From Sphingomonas sp. PP-CC-1A-547 (GTDB lineage: Bacteria; Pseudomonadota; Alphaproteobacteria; Sphingomonadales; Sphingomonadaceae), in assembly GCF_003610375.1 (NCBI RefSeq), contig NZ_RAPZ01000010.1, positions 346,161-410,160 on the forward strand: 64,000 bases of DNA, read 5' to 3'. A model generated the notes under the pieces. That model searched no databases. It had not been told where the DNA came from and saw only the letters and a list, made by a program, of their open reading frames with translations. Of the stretch, positions 24,140 through 35,332 are shown in pieces. The stretch's first letter is position 1, and each line of letters begins with the position of its first letter. The position numbers were made by a program, and so were the translations under genes.

Positions 24140-26461
24140 ATGCGTGCAACCGCGAACCGAAATGCCGGGCGCTGGCTGACGGCAACGGCGCTGCTTCCCG
24201 CCGCTCTCTGCGCGATCCCGGCCCAGGCGCAGGACCGCCTGCCACTGGTACCGCAACCTTCGGCAATCACGCGTACCGCCGGCAGCTTCACGATCGACAA
24301 CGGTGCAATGGTTGCGGCTGATCCATCCGACGCGGGTGCCGCCGCAGCCGCGCGCCTGCTTATCGCGCATGTGAAGACCGAGCGCGGGCTCGCTCTCCAG
24401 ACGTCGCAGAACGGCACGATCCGCTTCGTCCGCGATGCCGCGATCAAGGGCGCTGAGGCATACCGGCTGGTCGTCGATGCTTCGGGCGCGAAGATCACCG
24501 CGTCGGGCGACGCTGGCCTCCTGTACGGAGCGATGACGCTCGCCCAGCTCATCAGCCCCGATCGCGCGTTTGGCCAGTCCGTGCGCATCCCGGCGGTGAC
24601 GATCGACGACGCCCCCCGCTTCGGCTGGCGCGGGCTGATGGTCGATACCGCGCGGCATTTCCAGTCGCTGCCCTCGATCTACGCGATCGTCGACCAGATG
24701 GCATCGGTGAAGCTCAACACGCTCCACCTCCATCTGTCGGACGACCAGGGCTGGCGCTTCGAGGTGAAGGCCTATCCCAAGCTCACCGAGATCGGCAGCA
24801 TCCGCACCAGCCCCTCGACCGGCGAAGCGCCCGGCACGCGCGTCGGTGGTTTCTACACGCAGGACGAACTGCGCAAACTGGTCGCCTACGCCGCCGAACG
24901 CGGCATCGTGATCGTCCCCGAGATCGACCTGCCCGGCCACGCACAGGCACTCGTCGCGGCCTATCCAGACCTCGGCGTGATCGGCGACACGCCTGAGGTC
25001 AGCAACGCGTGGGGCGTCAACCCGTACCTCTTCAACCCCGGCCCCAAGGGCATCGCCTTCGTCAAGACGGTGCTCGACGAACTGATGGCGGTGTTCCCCG
25101 GCACCTATATCCACCTCGGCGGAGACGAGGCGGTCAAGGACCAGTGGGAGCGCAGCCCCGAGGTCCAGGCGCAGATGGCGAAGCTCGGCATCAAGGACGA
25201 GAACGGCCTGCAAAGCTGGATGATCGACCAGTTCGGCGAATATCTCGCGAGCAAGAAACGCCGCCTGATCGGCTGGGACGAGATCCTCGAGGGCGGCCTG
25301 CCCGCATCCGCTTCGGTGATGTCGTGGCGTGGCGAGAAGGGCGCGGTCGATGCCGCCAACCAGAATCACGACGTCGTGCTGTCGCCCGCACCGACGCTGT
25401 ATTTCGACAATCTGCAAAGCGATCGCCGCGACGAACCACCCGGCCGGCTCGCGATCCAGTCGCTCGCGACGGTCTATAACTACGAGCCGATGCCGGCGGG
25501 CATCTCGGCGGACAAGGCGCAGCACGTGCTCGGCGCGCAGGCCAATCTGTGGAGCGAGTACATCGTCACCCCGTATCAGATGCAGCACCTGATCTTCCCG
25601 CGCGCCGCTGCGCTCGCGGAGATCACCTGGTCGGGCAAGGACAAGCGCGACTTCGCCGGCTTCCTCGGCCGGGTCCAGCCGCAGATTCGACGCTGGCGGA
25701 AGTCGGGGCTGGAGGTCGCGGACAGTGCGTTCGCGGTCGGCTACACGCTCGACGGCACGCGCGGCGACGCGCTCCGCACCAACCGCGCGAAAGTCGTGCT
25801 CGCCACGCAGGCGCCGTACGGCACGATCCGCTACACGCTCGACGGCAAGGTGCCGACCGCACGCTCGCCCGCCTACACCGCGCCGCTTTCGGTTAAGCCC
25901 GGCGTGTCGATCCGCGCTGCCGCGTTCGATGCGAGCGGACAGCCAACAGCCGAACCCCGGCTGTTCGAGACCGGGCGACAGGCGCTGCTGACCCGCACGG
26001 CGTCCGACATGATCGCCTGCCCTGCCGGTTCGCTCATCCTCCGCCTACCGCTGACCTCCGAGGCACAGACCAACGCGCCGGTGTTCAACGCCGACATCTT
26101 CGACACCTGCACCGCCTACCCCGCCGCGCCGATGGATGTCGCCAAGGGGTTCACGATCGATATCGCCCGCCTGCCGCGCAACTGGGGCCTAGCGCACGAC
26201 GTCACCAAGGTCCGCCAGCATTACAACGTGACGCCGCACGGCGAGCTGATGGTGCTGGTCGGCTGCACCGTGAAGGGCGCGAAACCGGTGATCGCCGGCA
26301 CCTTCCCGCTGCCCGATCCGAGGACCGCGCCGACCCGCTTCAGCGTGAAGGGGAAATTGCCGACGATCACCGGGGACCGCGACATCTGCCTCCAATTTAC
26401 CGCCCCCACGTCCGACCCGTTCTACGCGGTCGAGCGCATGACCCTGTCGGAGACACGCTGA
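24140..26461 (+). CDS. GH20 beta-N-acetylhexosaminidase, exported
   Basis: This 773-residue enzyme removes terminal beta-GlcNAc/GalNAc by substrate-assisted catalysis. A Sec signal peptide ends near AQAQ (residue 31), then an N-terminal GH20b domain (LVPQPSAITRTAGSFTI) and the barrel: GWRGLMVDTARHF, LHLHLSDDQGWR, IVIVPEIDLPGHAQA and the catalytic pair D329-E330 in HLGGDEA. A C-terminal CHB-HEX-like beta domain and a further beta-rich end are present. The ATG at 24140 follows GGGAG. It leads a six-gene operon of glycosidases; the next gene begins inside its stop codon. Confidence 0.93.
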   Translation: MRATANRNAGRWLTATALLPAALCAIPAQAQDRLPLVPQPSAITRTAGSFTIDNGAMVAADPSDAGAAAAARLLIAHVKTERGLALQTSQNGTIRFVRDAAIKGAEAYRLVVDASGAKITASGDAGLLYGAMTLAQLISPDRAFGQSVRIPAVTIDDAPRFGWRGLMVDTARHFQSLPSIYAIVDQMASVKLNTLHLHLSDDQGWRFEVKAYPKLTEIGSIRTSPSTGEAPGTRVGGFYTQDELRKLVAYAAERGIVIVPEIDLPGHAQALVAAYPDLGVIGDTPEVSNAWGVNPYLFNPGPKGIAFVKTVLDELMAVFPGTYIHLGGDEAVKDQWERSPEVQAQMAKLGIKDENGLQSWMIDQFGEYLASKKRRLIGWDEILEGGLPASASVMSWRGEKGAVDAANQNHDVVLSPAPTLYFDNLQSDRRDEPPGRLAIQSLATVYNYEPMPAGISADKAQHVLGAQANLWSEYIVTPYQMQHLIFPRAAALAEITWSGKDKRDFAGFLGRVQPQIRRWRKSGLEVADSAFAVGYTLDGTRGDALRTNRAKVVLATQAPYGTIRYTLDGKVPTARSPAYTAPLSVKPGVSIRAAAFDASGQPTAEPRLFETGRQALLTRTASDMIACPAGSLILRLPLTSEAQTNAPVFNADIFDTCTAYPAAPMDVAKGFTIDIARLPRNWGLAHDVTKVRQHYNVTPHGELMVLVGCTVKGAKPVIAGTFPLPDPRTAPTRFSVKGKLPTITGDRDICLQFTAPTSDPFYAVERMTLSETR

Positions 26462-29046
26462 TGCGTCGCTGGTTCGTCCTTCCCCTGATCGCGCTCGCCG
26501 CGCCCGCGTTCGCCTCGCCCAAGACCGTCGTGCCGCTCGACGGTGCATGGCAGGTGCGGATCGACCCCACTGACACCGCCGCGATCGCCGCGCACAAGCG
26601 TGAGGCAAAGTGGCTGCCCGCGGCCGTCCCCGGATCGGTGCAGCAGGACCTGATCGCGGCGCACCGCGTGCCCGATCCGTTCAAGGGCACCAACGAGGCG
26701 GCGATCCAGTGGGCCGGGCTGACCAAATGGCAGTTCCGCCGCGTGTTCGACGTCACCCCGGCGATGATACAGCGCAATCACCTCGACCTCGTGTTCGACG
26801 GGCTCGACACGTTCGCGACGGTCAGCGTCAACGGCACGGTGCTGCTGACCACCGACAACGCGCACCGGCGCTGGCGCGTGGATGCGCAGCCGGTGCTGAA
26901 GGTCGGCCGCAACGAGGTGCTGGTGACGATCGCATCGCCGATCCGCACGCTCCAGCCGATGGTACTCGCCGAGAAGAACCCGCTGCCCGGCGAATATGAC
27001 AGCGCGTTCGGCGACGAACCGAAGGGCAAGCAGACCTCGCCCTACATTCGCAAACCCAAATACAATTACGGCTGGGACTGGGGTCCCCGCATCGTCAACA
27101 CCGGCATCTGGCGGCCGGTCCGGCTGGAGGTCTGGGACGACGCGCGGATCGAAACGCTCCGCGTCGACCAGGAAGCACTGACGCCGACCGAAGCGCGGCT
27201 GTCCGCCAAGCTCGATATCGCCGTCGAGACGCCCGGCGTCGCGACGATCCGCGCCGCGGTTACGGGGCCGGATGGCAAGACGGTCTCGGTCGACCGGACG
27301 GTGACGCTCGTCAAAGGCAACAACGCGGTCTCGATCCCGCTGGCGATCGCCGATCCGAAACGCTGGCAGCCGGTCGGCTACGGCGCGCAGCCGCTCTACA
27401 CCGTCACCGCCTCGCTGGGCGGCGCGGAGCCGACGCCCGAGGACAGCGTGACGAAGCGGATCGGCCTGCGCACGGTCGAGCTGATCCGGAAGGACGGCAG
27501 CTTCGGGTTCAAGGTCAACGGCACGCCGATCTTCGCCAAGGGCGCGAACGTCATCCCGTTCGACAGTTTCCCGTCGCGCGTCACGCCCGCCTATATGGAG
27601 ACCATCCTGAAGGGCGCGCGCGACGCCAACATGAACATGGTCCGCATCTGGGGCGGCGGGACCTACCTCGACGACGCGTTCTACGACATCGCCGACCGGA
27701 TGGGCCTGATGGTGTGGCAGGACTTCATGTTCGGCGGCAGCGTCACGCCGCCCGACGCCGCCTTCCGCGAGAACGTCCGGATCGAGGCCGAGGAACAGGT
27801 CGCGCGGATCGGATCGCACCCTTCCGTCGTGCTGTGGGCCGGCGGCAACGAGGTGCTGTCGGGCTGGGAAAACTGGTCCGACCGGAAAGCGTTCAAGAAG
27901 GCGGTCGGCGCCGACGAGCAGGAGCGCATCGGCGCCGGCATGGCCGTGCTGTTCGACCGCGTGCTGCGCGAAGCCGTCACGCGCAACGCCCCCGGCACGC
28001 CTTATTGGCCGGGCTCGCCCTCGACCAATTACGAGTTGCCGGTCGACACCGACAAGGACGGCGACCGTCATTTCTGGGACGTCTGGTCGGGCTCCAAGCC
28101 GGTCGAGAACTATCTCGACAGCTGCCCACGCTTCATGTCCGAATACGGCTTCCAGGCGATGCCCGACCTGTCGACGATCCGCGAATTCGCCGGCAAGGGT
28201 ACGCTCACCGCGGACAGCCCGGTGATGAAGGCGCACCAGAAGTTCCTCGCCGGCGAAGGCAATGAGCGGCTGATGATGTACCTGCGCGATCGGTTGCGCC
28301 CCGCGCGCGATTTCGCCGATCTCGTCTACCTGACGCAGGTCAACCAGGCCGAGGCGATCCGCATCGCCGCCTCGCATCACCGCGCCTGCCGCCCGGTGAC
28401 GATGGGCTCGCTCTACTGGCAGCTCAACGACGTCTGGCCCTCGATCAGCTGGGCGAGCATCGATCATGCCGGCCGGTGGAAGCTGCTCAACTACGCCGCC
28501 CGGCGGTTCTTCGCGCCGCAAGCGATCGTCGCCGAGCGGAAAGATGGCGCGACGCGCATCTCGCTGATCTCCGACGCGACGACGCTGGTCGACTCCCGCT
28601 GGCGGGTGCGGACGATGACGATGGACGGCAAGGTGTTGAAGGACACCACCGCCGCGCTGATGCTCGAGCCGCTCTCGTCGAGGCTGGTCGCGACGCTGTC
28701 CGACGATGCGCTGTTCGGGACCGCCGCGCCGACCGCCAGCTACGCGGTCGCCGATCTGCAACTCGACAACGGCGGCACGAGCCGTGCGATCATCGAACGC
28801 GCGCTCCCGAAGGACATGGCGTACCCCGACCCCGGCCTCAGCGTTCGCTGGACCGGCACCGACGTCAAGATCACCGCGACCAACCTGGCCCGCGCCGTCA
28901 TGCTCGATTTCGGCGCAGTCGCGGCCCAGCCGTCCGACGACGGCTTCGACCTGCTGCCGGGCGAGAGCGTCACCATCCATGTCGTCTCCGACGCCTCCGC
29001 CACCACCTTGCGAAAAGCGCTTATCCTGAGGACCCTCGCCCGATGA
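26461..29046 (+). CDS. GH2 family beta-mannosidase, exported
   Basis: This 861-residue protein has a Sec signal peptide (residues 1-18, ending AAPAFAS) and should cut the Man-beta-1,4-GlcNAc bond of the N-glycan core. The GH2 beta-mannosidase signature PKYNYGWDWGPRIVNTGIW is clear. The barrel carries the acid/base E464 in GGNEVLSGWENW and the probable nucleophile E561 in FMSEYGFQA, plus SLYWQLNDVWPSISW near the C-terminus. The start overlaps the previous stop by one base (TGATG), and the end overlaps the next start (ATGA), indicating tight co-translation. Confidence 0.93.
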   Translation: MRRWFVLPLIALAAPAFASPKTVVPLDGAWQVRIDPTDTAAIAAHKREAKWLPAAVPGSVQQDLIAAHRVPDPFKGTNEAAIQWAGLTKWQFRRVFDVTPAMIQRNHLDLVFDGLDTFATVSVNGTVLLTTDNAHRRWRVDAQPVLKVGRNEVLVTIASPIRTLQPMVLAEKNPLPGEYDSAFGDEPKGKQTSPYIRKPKYNYGWDWGPRIVNTGIWRPVRLEVWDDARIETLRVDQEALTPTEARLSAKLDIAVETPGVATIRAAVTGPDGKTVSVDRTVTLVKGNNAVSIPLAIADPKRWQPVGYGAQPLYTVTASLGGAEPTPEDSVTKRIGLRTVELIRKDGSFGFKVNGTPIFAKGANVIPFDSFPSRVTPAYMETILKGARDANMNMVRIWGGGTYLDDAFYDIADRMGLMVWQDFMFGGSVTPPDAAFRENVRIEAEEQVARIGSHPSVVLWAGGNEVLSGWENWSDRKAFKKAVGADEQERIGAGMAVLFDRVLREAVTRNAPGTPYWPGSPSTNYELPVDTDKDGDRHFWDVWSGSKPVENYLDSCPRFMSEYGFQAMPDLSTIREFAGKGTLTADSPVMKAHQKFLAGEGNERLMMYLRDRLRPARDFADLVYLTQVNQAEAIRIAASHHRACRPVTMGSLYWQLNDVWPSISWASIDHAGRWKLLNYAARRFFAPQAIVAERKDGATRISLISDATTLVDSRWRVRTMTMDGKVLKDTTAALMLEPLSSRLVATLSDDALFGTAAPTASYAVADLQLDNGGTSRAIIERALPKDMAYPDPGLSVRWTGTDVKITATNLARAVMLDFGAVAAQPSDDGFDLLPGESVTIHVVSDASATTLRKALILRTLAR

Positions 29047-31577
29047 TCTGGCTCCTGCTCGCGTCCGCCGACCCGGTGGCGACCGCCGTCGCGCAAATGT
29101 CGCTCGAACAGAAAGCGGCGCAGTTGCAGAGCACCGTGCCCGCCGATCCGAAGGCCAACCTGCCCGCGTACGACTGGTGGAACGAGGGTCTCCACGGCCT
29201 CGCGCGCAACGGCCACGCCACCGTCTTCCCGCAGGCGATCGGCATGGCCGCGACCTGGGATACCGTGCTGGTCGCGAAGATCGGCGACGTCGTCGCGACC
29301 GAAGCGCGTGCGCGCTTCAACGCGCAGGACGTCGGCGCCAACCGCAAGATCTACGAGGGGCTGACGATCTGGTCGCCCAACATCAATATCTTCCGCGATC
29401 CACGCTGGGGCCGCGGCCAGGAAACCTACGGCGAGGACCCGTATCTGACCGGTCGCCTCGGCGTCGCGTTCATCGGTGGGTTGCAGGGCCCCGACCCGCT
29501 CCACCCCAAGGTCATCGCCACCCCCAAGCATTTCGCGGTGCACAGCGGCCCCGAAGCCGGACGCGACAGCTTCGACGTCGATCCCAGCCCCTATGATTTG
29601 GAGGCGACCTACTTCCCCGCGTTCCGGCTCGCCGTCACCGAGGGCAAGGCGCAATCGCTGATGTGCGCGTACAACTCGATCCACGGCGTCCCCGCCTGCG
29701 CATCGTCGGCGTTGATGGTCGACCGGCTGCGGCGCGACTGGGGGTTCAAGGGCTTCACCGTGTCGGACTGCGACGCCGTGTCGAACATCAGCCTCTACCA
29801 CCACTACCGCCTCGACGCCGCGGGCGCCGCCGCCGCCGCGATCAAGAGCGGCACCGACGTGAATTGCGGCAGCGCCTATGCCGCCCTCCCCGCCGCGGTC
29901 CGCCAGGGCCTCGTCACCGAAGCCGAAGTCGATACCGCGCTGATCCGCTCGCTCGAAGCCCGCCGCGCGCTCGGCACCGTATTCGGCGCCGCCAATCCGT
30001 GGCGCAGCATCGGCACCGACCAGGTCGATACCCCCGCGCACCGCGCTCTCGCACTCGACGCGGCGCGGAAATCGATCGTCCTGCTCAAGAACGATGCGAA
30101 CCGCCTGCCGCTGAAGCCCGGCAGCCGGATCGCGGTAATCGGCGCGGACGCCGACGATCTCGGCGTGCTGCAAGGCAATTACCACGGCACCGCGGTCGCC
30201 CCCGTCACCCCGCTGGAGGGCATCCGCAAGCAGTTCGGCGCCGCCAACGTCCGATACGCGCAAGGCTCGTCGCTAGCCGACGGCGCGGCCGTGCCGGTCC
30301 CCGAGACCGTCTTCGCCGGCGGCCTGAAGACCGAGTATTTCGCCGCGCAGGCCGGCGTCGGCGCACCGACCCTGACGCGCACCGATCGCCACATCGACAT
30401 CGACCACAACCGCACGAGCCCCGCCCCAGGTCTCGCCAAGACGTTCGGCGTGCGCTGGACCGGGACCTTCACGCCCCCCGCCGCCGGCACTTATCCGCTG
30501 GTCGTCGACGTCCCCGCCTGCTGGAAGGATTGCTCGACGCACGACGCAGTCCGGCTCTGGATCGGCGACCGTCAGCTTTCCGTTGGTGAGGTCAAGAAAG
30601 GCCGCGTCGAGGTCACGCTCACCAGCGACGGCAAGCCCGTCGCGTTCCGCCTCGAACTCGATCACCGCAGCGACGACGAAGGCGTCCGCCTGCTCTGGAG
30701 CCCCCCCGCACAGCCGCTGCTCGACCAGGCCGTCGCCACCGCCCGCGATGCCGACGTGATCGTCGCCGTGATGGGCCTCTCGCCCGATCTCGAAGGCGAA
30801 GCGCTCTCGGTCAGCGTCCCCGGCTTCGTCGGCGGCGACCGCACCGACATCGGCCTGCCTCCAGCGCAGGTCCGCCTGCTCGAAGCACTGAAGGCCACCG
30901 GCAAGCCCATCGTCCTGGTCCTCACCAGCGGCAGCGCGGTCGCGGTCGATCCGGCATCGGCCGACGCGATCCTCGCCGCCTGGTATCCCGGCCAGGCCGG
31001 CGGCACCGCGATCGCCGAGACGCTGGCGGGGCTCAACAACCCGTCGGGCCGCCTCCCCGTCACCTTCTACAAGACCACCGGCGACCTGCCCGCGTTCACC
31101 GACTACACGATGAAGGAGCGCACCTATCGCTACTTCACCGGCACGCCGCTTTGGGGTTTCGGCCACGGCCTGAGCTACACCAACTTCGCCTACGCCGCGA
31201 CGAAGCCCGCGCTTAGCGTCGCCGCCGGGCAGCCGCTCACGGTCACCGCCAGGCTTTCCAACGCAGGCAACCGCGCCGGCGAAGAAGTCGTGCAGGCCTA
31301 CCTCGTAGCGCCCGTCGCCAAGGCCGGCGGATCGACGACCCCCGTCCTCCAGCGCCAGCTCGTCGGCTTCGGCCGCGTCGCGCTCAAGCCCGGCCAGTCG
31401 CGCACCGTACCGATCACGATCGATCCCCGCTCGATGAGCAGCGTCGCACGCGACGGCACGCGGACGATCGTCCCCGGCGCCTACCGTCTCTATATCGGCG
31501 GCGGCCAGCCCGGCGACGGCGCGGGCCAATGGAGCGACCTGACGATCACCGGCACGACGGTGGAGTTGCCCAAGTGA
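29043..31577 (+). CDS. GH3 glycosidase of beta-xylosidase type, with inserted PA14 domain
   Basis: The 844-residue protein has the GH3 N-terminal barrel, with nucleophile D242 in TVSDCDAV, and a C-terminal sandwich split by a PA14-like domain (about residues 422-555), then a fibronectin-III-like end. [10 protein letters not shown] at 43-52 is the motif seen in beta-xylosidase members rather than in beta-glucosidases or N-acetylglucosaminidases. Beta-1,2-xylose occurs on the core of plant N-glycans, which would explain this gene here. The N-terminus ([11 protein letters not shown]) is too short for a clear signal peptide, unlike its neighbours. Overlaps link it to both adjacent genes. Confidence 0.88.
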   Translation: MIWLLLASADPVATAVAQMSLEQKAAQLQSTVPADPKANLPAYDWWNEGLHGLARNGHATVFPQAIGMAATWDTVLVAKIGDVVATEARARFNAQDVGANRKIYEGLTIWSPNINIFRDPRWGRGQETYGEDPYLTGRLGVAFIGGLQGPDPLHPKVIATPKHFAVHSGPEAGRDSFDVDPSPYDLEATYFPAFRLAVTEGKAQSLMCAYNSIHGVPACASSALMVDRLRRDWGFKGFTVSDCDAVSNISLYHHYRLDAAGAAAAAIKSGTDVNCGSAYAALPAAVRQGLVTEAEVDTALIRSLEARRALGTVFGAANPWRSIGTDQVDTPAHRALALDAARKSIVLLKNDANRLPLKPGSRIAVIGADADDLGVLQGNYHGTAVAPVTPLEGIRKQFGAANVRYAQGSSLADGAAVPVPETVFAGGLKTEYFAAQAGVGAPTLTRTDRHIDIDHNRTSPAPGLAKTFGVRWTGTFTPPAAGTYPLVVDVPACWKDCSTHDAVRLWIGDRQLSVGEVKKGRVEVTLTSDGKPVAFRLELDHRSDDEGVRLLWSPPAQPLLDQAVATARDADVIVAVMGLSPDLEGEALSVSVPGFVGGDRTDIGLPPAQVRLLEALKATGKPIVLVLTSGSAVAVDPASADAILAAWYPGQAGGTAIAETLAGLNNPSGRLPVTFYKTTGDLPAFTDYTMKERTYRYFTGTPLWGFGHGLSYTNFAYAATKPALSVAAGQPLTVTARLSNAGNRAGEEVVQAYLVAPVAKAGGSTTPVLQRQLVGFGRVALKPGQSRTVPITIDPRSMSSVARDGTRTIVPGAYRLYIGGGQPGDGAGQWSDLTITGTTVELPK

Positions 31578-33019
31578 GCGCGTCGACCATGGACCGCCGC
31601 ACCGTTATGGCGGGCGGTGTTGCCGGGGGCCTCGCACTCGTCGGCACGCCGGCTTTCGCCGCCCGTCCCTCGCTCCCCAGCAAGCGCCCCGCGCTCGCCG
31701 ACCGCAACTTTACCAGCCGCTCGGTCGAACGCGAGATCGCGCGCGTCTCCGCCCGGATCGGCGACCCGAAGCTGCGCTGGATGTTCGGCAACTGCTACCC
31801 GAACACGCTCGACACCACCGTCCGCATGTCGACGATCGGCGGCGCGCCCGATGCGTTCGTCATCACCGGCGACATCCCCTGCCTGTGGCTCCGCGATAGC
31901 TCCGCGCAGCTTCGCCCCTATCTCCATCTCGTCCGCGAAGACCCGGCGCTGCGCACGCTCTTCCGCGGCCTGATCGCGCGCCAGTCGCGCTCGATCCTGA
32001 TCGACCCCTACGCCAACGCGTTCATGGAAAACCCGACCGCGAAGACCAACCTCAGCTGGGCGCTGAAGGACCAGACCGAGATGAAACCCGGCGTCGCGGA
32101 GCGCAAATGGGAGATCGACTCGCTCTGCTATCCGATGCGCCTCGCTTATGGCTATTGGCAGGCAACGCGTGATGCCACGCCGTTCGATGCGACCTGGGCC
32201 GAGGCGGCGCGCGCGAGCATCCGCACCTACCGCGAGCAACAGCGCAAGGACGATCGCGGCCCCTACAGCTTCCTCCGATCCTCGAACCGCAACACCGAGA
32301 CGATGGCGCTCGAAGGCTGGGGCAATCCCGCCAAGCCCAACGGCCTGATCCAGTGCGGCTTCCGCCCCTCGGACGACGCGTGCGTCTACCCGTATCTGAT
32401 CCCGTCCAACCTGTTCGCGGTCACCACCCTGCGCGAACTCGCGGTCGTCGCCAACGAAGCGCGTCATGACACCGCGCTCGCCGCCGATGCGACCGCGCTG
32501 GCGAACGAAGTCGAGGCGGCCCTCGTCGCGCACGGCCGGATGCGCCTGCGCGACGGCAGCGAGGTCTGGGCATACGAGGTCGACGGCTTCGGCAACGCGG
32601 TCTTCATGGATGATGCCAACGTGCCGTCGCTCTCCGCGCTCGCCTATATGGGCTGCGTCCCCGCCACCGATCCGCTCTGGCGCCGCACTGCCGATGCAGC
32701 ATGGAGCGACGCCAACCCGTATTTCTTCAAGGGCACCAAGGCCGAGGGGATCGGCGGACCGCATGTCGGGCTCGGCCAGATCTGGCCCATGTCGCTGATC
32801 GTCCGCGCGTTGGCGGGCGCCGACGACGCGACCGTCCGCGCGTGCCTGCGGATGCTGCGCGACACCGATGCCGACACCGGCTTCATCCACGAGGCGTTCG
32901 ACAAGGACGATCCCGCCAAGTTCACGCGCTCCTGGTTCGCCTGGGCCAACGGCCTGTTCGGGGAACTGGTCGTTCAACTTGCCAACACCCGCCCCGCACT
33001 ATTGGCGAGCGCGTTATGA
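31574..33019 (+). CDS. GH125 exo-alpha-1,6-mannosidase, exported
   Basis: This 481-residue protein matches the GH125 (former DUF1237) family of inverting exo-alpha-1,6-mannosidases. Seen motifs are RMFGNC-like [83 protein letters not shown] and [13 protein letters not shown]. The leader [14 protein letters not shown] looks twin-arginine dependent. The GTG at 31574 overlaps the GH3 stop and has GGAG eight bases upstream; the ATG at 31589 is the alternative. It would remove the alpha-1,6 arm left after GH92 action. Confidence 0.92.
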   Translation: MSASTMDRRTVMAGGVAGGLALVGTPAFAARPSLPSKRPALADRNFTSRSVEREIARVSARIGDPKLRWMFGNCYPNTLDTTVRMSTIGGAPDAFVITGDIPCLWLRDSSAQLRPYLHLVREDPALRTLFRGLIARQSRSILIDPYANAFMENPTAKTNLSWALKDQTEMKPGVAERKWEIDSLCYPMRLAYGYWQATRDATPFDATWAEAARASIRTYREQQRKDDRGPYSFLRSSNRNTETMALEGWGNPAKPNGLIQCGFRPSDDACVYPYLIPSNLFAVTTLRELAVVANEARHDTALAADATALANEVEAALVAHGRMRLRDGSEVWAYEVDGFGNAVFMDDANVPSLSALAYMGCVPATDPLWRRTADAAWSDANPYFFKGTKAEGIGGPHVGLGQIWPMSLIVRALAGADDATVRACLRMLRDTDADTGFIHEAFDKDDPAKFTRSWFAWANGLFGELVVQLANTRPALLASAL

Positions 33020-35313
33020 AGATCACCCGACGCGCCCTGCTCGGCTCCAGCGGTGCGCTGGCCATCACCGGCGCGATCCCCGCCGCCGCACGGTCCGCAA
33101 GAGCCAAGCCCAACCTCTGGATCGGCACCGGCGGTGACGGCCATACCTATCCCGGCGCGACGCTGCCGTTCGGCATGGTCCAGGTCAGCCCCGACACCGA
33201 CACCGAGAATTGGGCGAACTGTTCCGGCTATCATCACGGCGACCCGACGATGATGGGCTTCTCGCACACGCATCTGTCGGGCACCGGCATTGCCGACCTG
33301 ATGGACGTGCTGGTCGTCCCCGGTCGCGGCGCGGTCAAGCTGCTGCCCGGCGCACCCGACAAGCCCGGCGAGGGCTATCGCCAGACTTACACGCAGGAAG
33401 TCACCGAGCCCGGCTATTACGCAGTCACGCTCGGCAACGGCGTCCGCTCCGAACTGACCGCCGAGACGCGCGTCGGGTGGCAGCGTCACCATTTCCCCGC
33501 CGGTCCCGGCCACCTCCTCGTCGACCTCGGCAACTATCGCGATAGCCGCCCGGGCGAAGGTCCGCTGATCGACGAGAGCCGGATCGAGCTCGATACCGAC
33601 GGCACGCTCACCGGCAGCCGCCGGACGTTCCGCTGGGCGAAGGGCCGCCGCATCCACTTCGCGATGCACGTGTCGCCAAAGCCCGACCGGATCACGCTCT
33701 ACGCCGACACGCAAAACGTCAACGGCGCGATCGTTACCGCCGACCGCGTCCGCGCGGTGCTCCACTACGACAATGCCGGCGCCGCACCGATCGTCGTCCG
33801 CACCGCCGTCTCCGCCGTCGACATGGCTGGCGCGCGCACCAACCTCGCCGCGTCCTATTTCCGCGAGTTCGACGTCGCGCGACGCCAGGCGATCCGGAAC
33901 TGGGCCGACACGCTGAAGGTCGTGAAGGTCGAGGGCGGCAGCGACGACGCCCGCGTCATCATGACCACCGCGCTCTACCACGCGATGATCGCGCCGACGC
34001 TCTTCTCCGACGTCGACGGCCGCTATGTCGGGCTCGATCGCGAGATTCACAGCGTGCCCGCAGGCGAGCAGGCGTACAGCACCTATTCGACCTGGGACAC
34101 GTATCGGACGCTTCACCCGCTGCTCACTCTGGTCGCGCCCGACCGCGCGAAATCGCTGGTCCGCGACCTGATCCGCCAGACGCAGCAAAGCGCGTACGGC
34201 CCGCCCTGCTGGCCGCTCCAAGGGGTCGAGACCGGCACGATGATCGGCTGGCACTCGGTCGCGATCATGGCCGAGGCCGCAGCAAAGGGCATCGACGCCG
34301 ACTATGCCGCCGCATGGCCCGCGATCCGAACCCGCGCGTTCGATCCGGCCGCGCCCGACCTCGTCAACAGCCGCGCGCGCGGTACGTACATCGAGCGCGG
34401 CTATCTCCCCGCGGACGTCGTCGACGAATCGGTCAGCCGAACGCAGGAATACGCCTATGACGACTGGGCGATGGCGACGCTTGCGCAGAAGGCCGGCGCG
34501 AAGGACGACGCCGATCGCCTGCGTCTCCGCAGCCGCAACTACCGCAACGTGCTCGATCCCGCGATCGGCCTCGCCCGACCGAAGCTTGCTGACGGTAGCT
34601 GGCTGAAGCCGTACGACCCGATCCAGCTCGGCCATACCAAGCGCTACCGCGATTATACCGAAGCGAATGGCTGGCAGACGACCTTCCTGAACCAGCACGA
34701 TCTCTACGGCCAGATCGCGCATTTCGGCGGCGACGCGAAGTTCGCGAGCCGGCTCGACGCGCTGTTCGCCGCGCCGTCGACGCTACCCAAGGACGCGCCG
34801 CCCGACATCTCCGGGCTGCTCGGCCAATATGCGCACGGCAACGAGCCCGATCAGCACGTGCCCTATCTCTACACCTATGTCGGACAGCCGTGGAAGACGC
34901 AGGCACTGGTCCGCAAGCTGCTCGCCACGATGTACCGCAACGCGCCCGACGGGATCATCGGCAACGACGATTGCGGCCAGATGAGCGCTTGGTTCGTGAT
35001 GTCCGCACTCGGTTTCTACCCGGTCGATCCGGTCGCAGCGGTGTACGTGTTCGGCTCGCCGCTGTTCACCCACGCCGAAGTCCGCGTCGGCAAGGGTCGC
35101 AAGCTGGTTGTCGAAGCCCCCGGCAACCGCACCGACACGCCCTATGTCGCGGCGGTCCAGTGGAACGGCAAGCCGTGGACGAAAAGCTGGATATCGCATG
35201 CCGATCTCGCGGCGGGCGGCACGCTCCGCTTCTCCATGTCCGCCACGCCGAACCCTGCATTCGGCGCCAAGCTCGCCGACCGACCGCCCTCGTTCGGCCA
35301 GCCCGCTGCCTGA
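33016..35313 (+). CDS. GH92 alpha-mannosidase, exported
   Basis: This 765-residue protein belongs to the calcium-dependent exo-alpha-mannosidases. Its leader [19 protein letters not shown] is twin-arginine-like. The family's N-terminal signature is present ([48 protein letters not shown]). The catalytic barrel shows [37 protein letters not shown] and [22 protein letters not shown]92 enzymes mainly trim alpha-1,2, -1,3 and -1,4 mannose from N-glycans. The start overlaps the GH125 stop (ATGA). It is followed after 19 bases by the fucosidase. Confidence 0.95.
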   Translation: MKITRRALLGSSGALAITGAIPAAARSARAKPNLWIGTGGDGHTYPGATLPFGMVQVSPDTDTENWANCSGYHHGDPTMMGFSHTHLSGTGIADLMDVLVVPGRGAVKLLPGAPDKPGEGYRQTYTQEVTEPGYYAVTLGNGVRSELTAETRVGWQRHHFPAGPGHLLVDLGNYRDSRPGEGPLIDESRIELDTDGTLTGSRRTFRWAKGRRIHFAMHVSPKPDRITLYADTQNVNGAIVTADRVRAVLHYDNAGAAPIVVRTAVSAVDMAGARTNLAASYFREFDVARRQAIRNWADTLKVVKVEGGSDDARVIMTTALYHAMIAPTLFSDVDGRYVGLDREIHSVPAGEQAYSTYSTWDTYRTLHPLLTLVAPDRAKSLVRDLIRQTQQSAYGPPCWPLQGVETGTMIGWHSVAIMAEAAAKGIDADYAAAWPAIRTRAFDPAAPDLVNSRARGTYIERGYLPADVVDESVSRTQEYAYDDWAMATLAQKAGAKDDADRLRLRSRNYRNVLDPAIGLARPKLADGSWLKPYDPIQLGHTKRYRDYTEANGWQTTFLNQHDLYGQIAHFGGDAKFASRLDALFAAPSTLPKDAPPDISGLLGQYAHGNEPDQHVPYLYTYVGQPWKTQALVRKLLATMYRNAPDGIIGNDDCGQMSAWFVMSALGFYPVDPVAAVYVFGSPLFTHAEVRVGKGRKLVVEAPGNRTDTPYVAAVQWNGKPWTKSWISHADLAAGGTLRFSMSATPNPAFGAKLADRPPSFGQPAA

Positions 35314-35332
35314 TACCCTCCCGGAGACGATG

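Noticed and set aside
26422..28980. An 852-codon open frame antisense to the beta-mannosidase gene
   Set aside because: It is a high-GC shadow with no recognisable domain, while the plus strand has a complete GH2 enzyme with catalytic residues.
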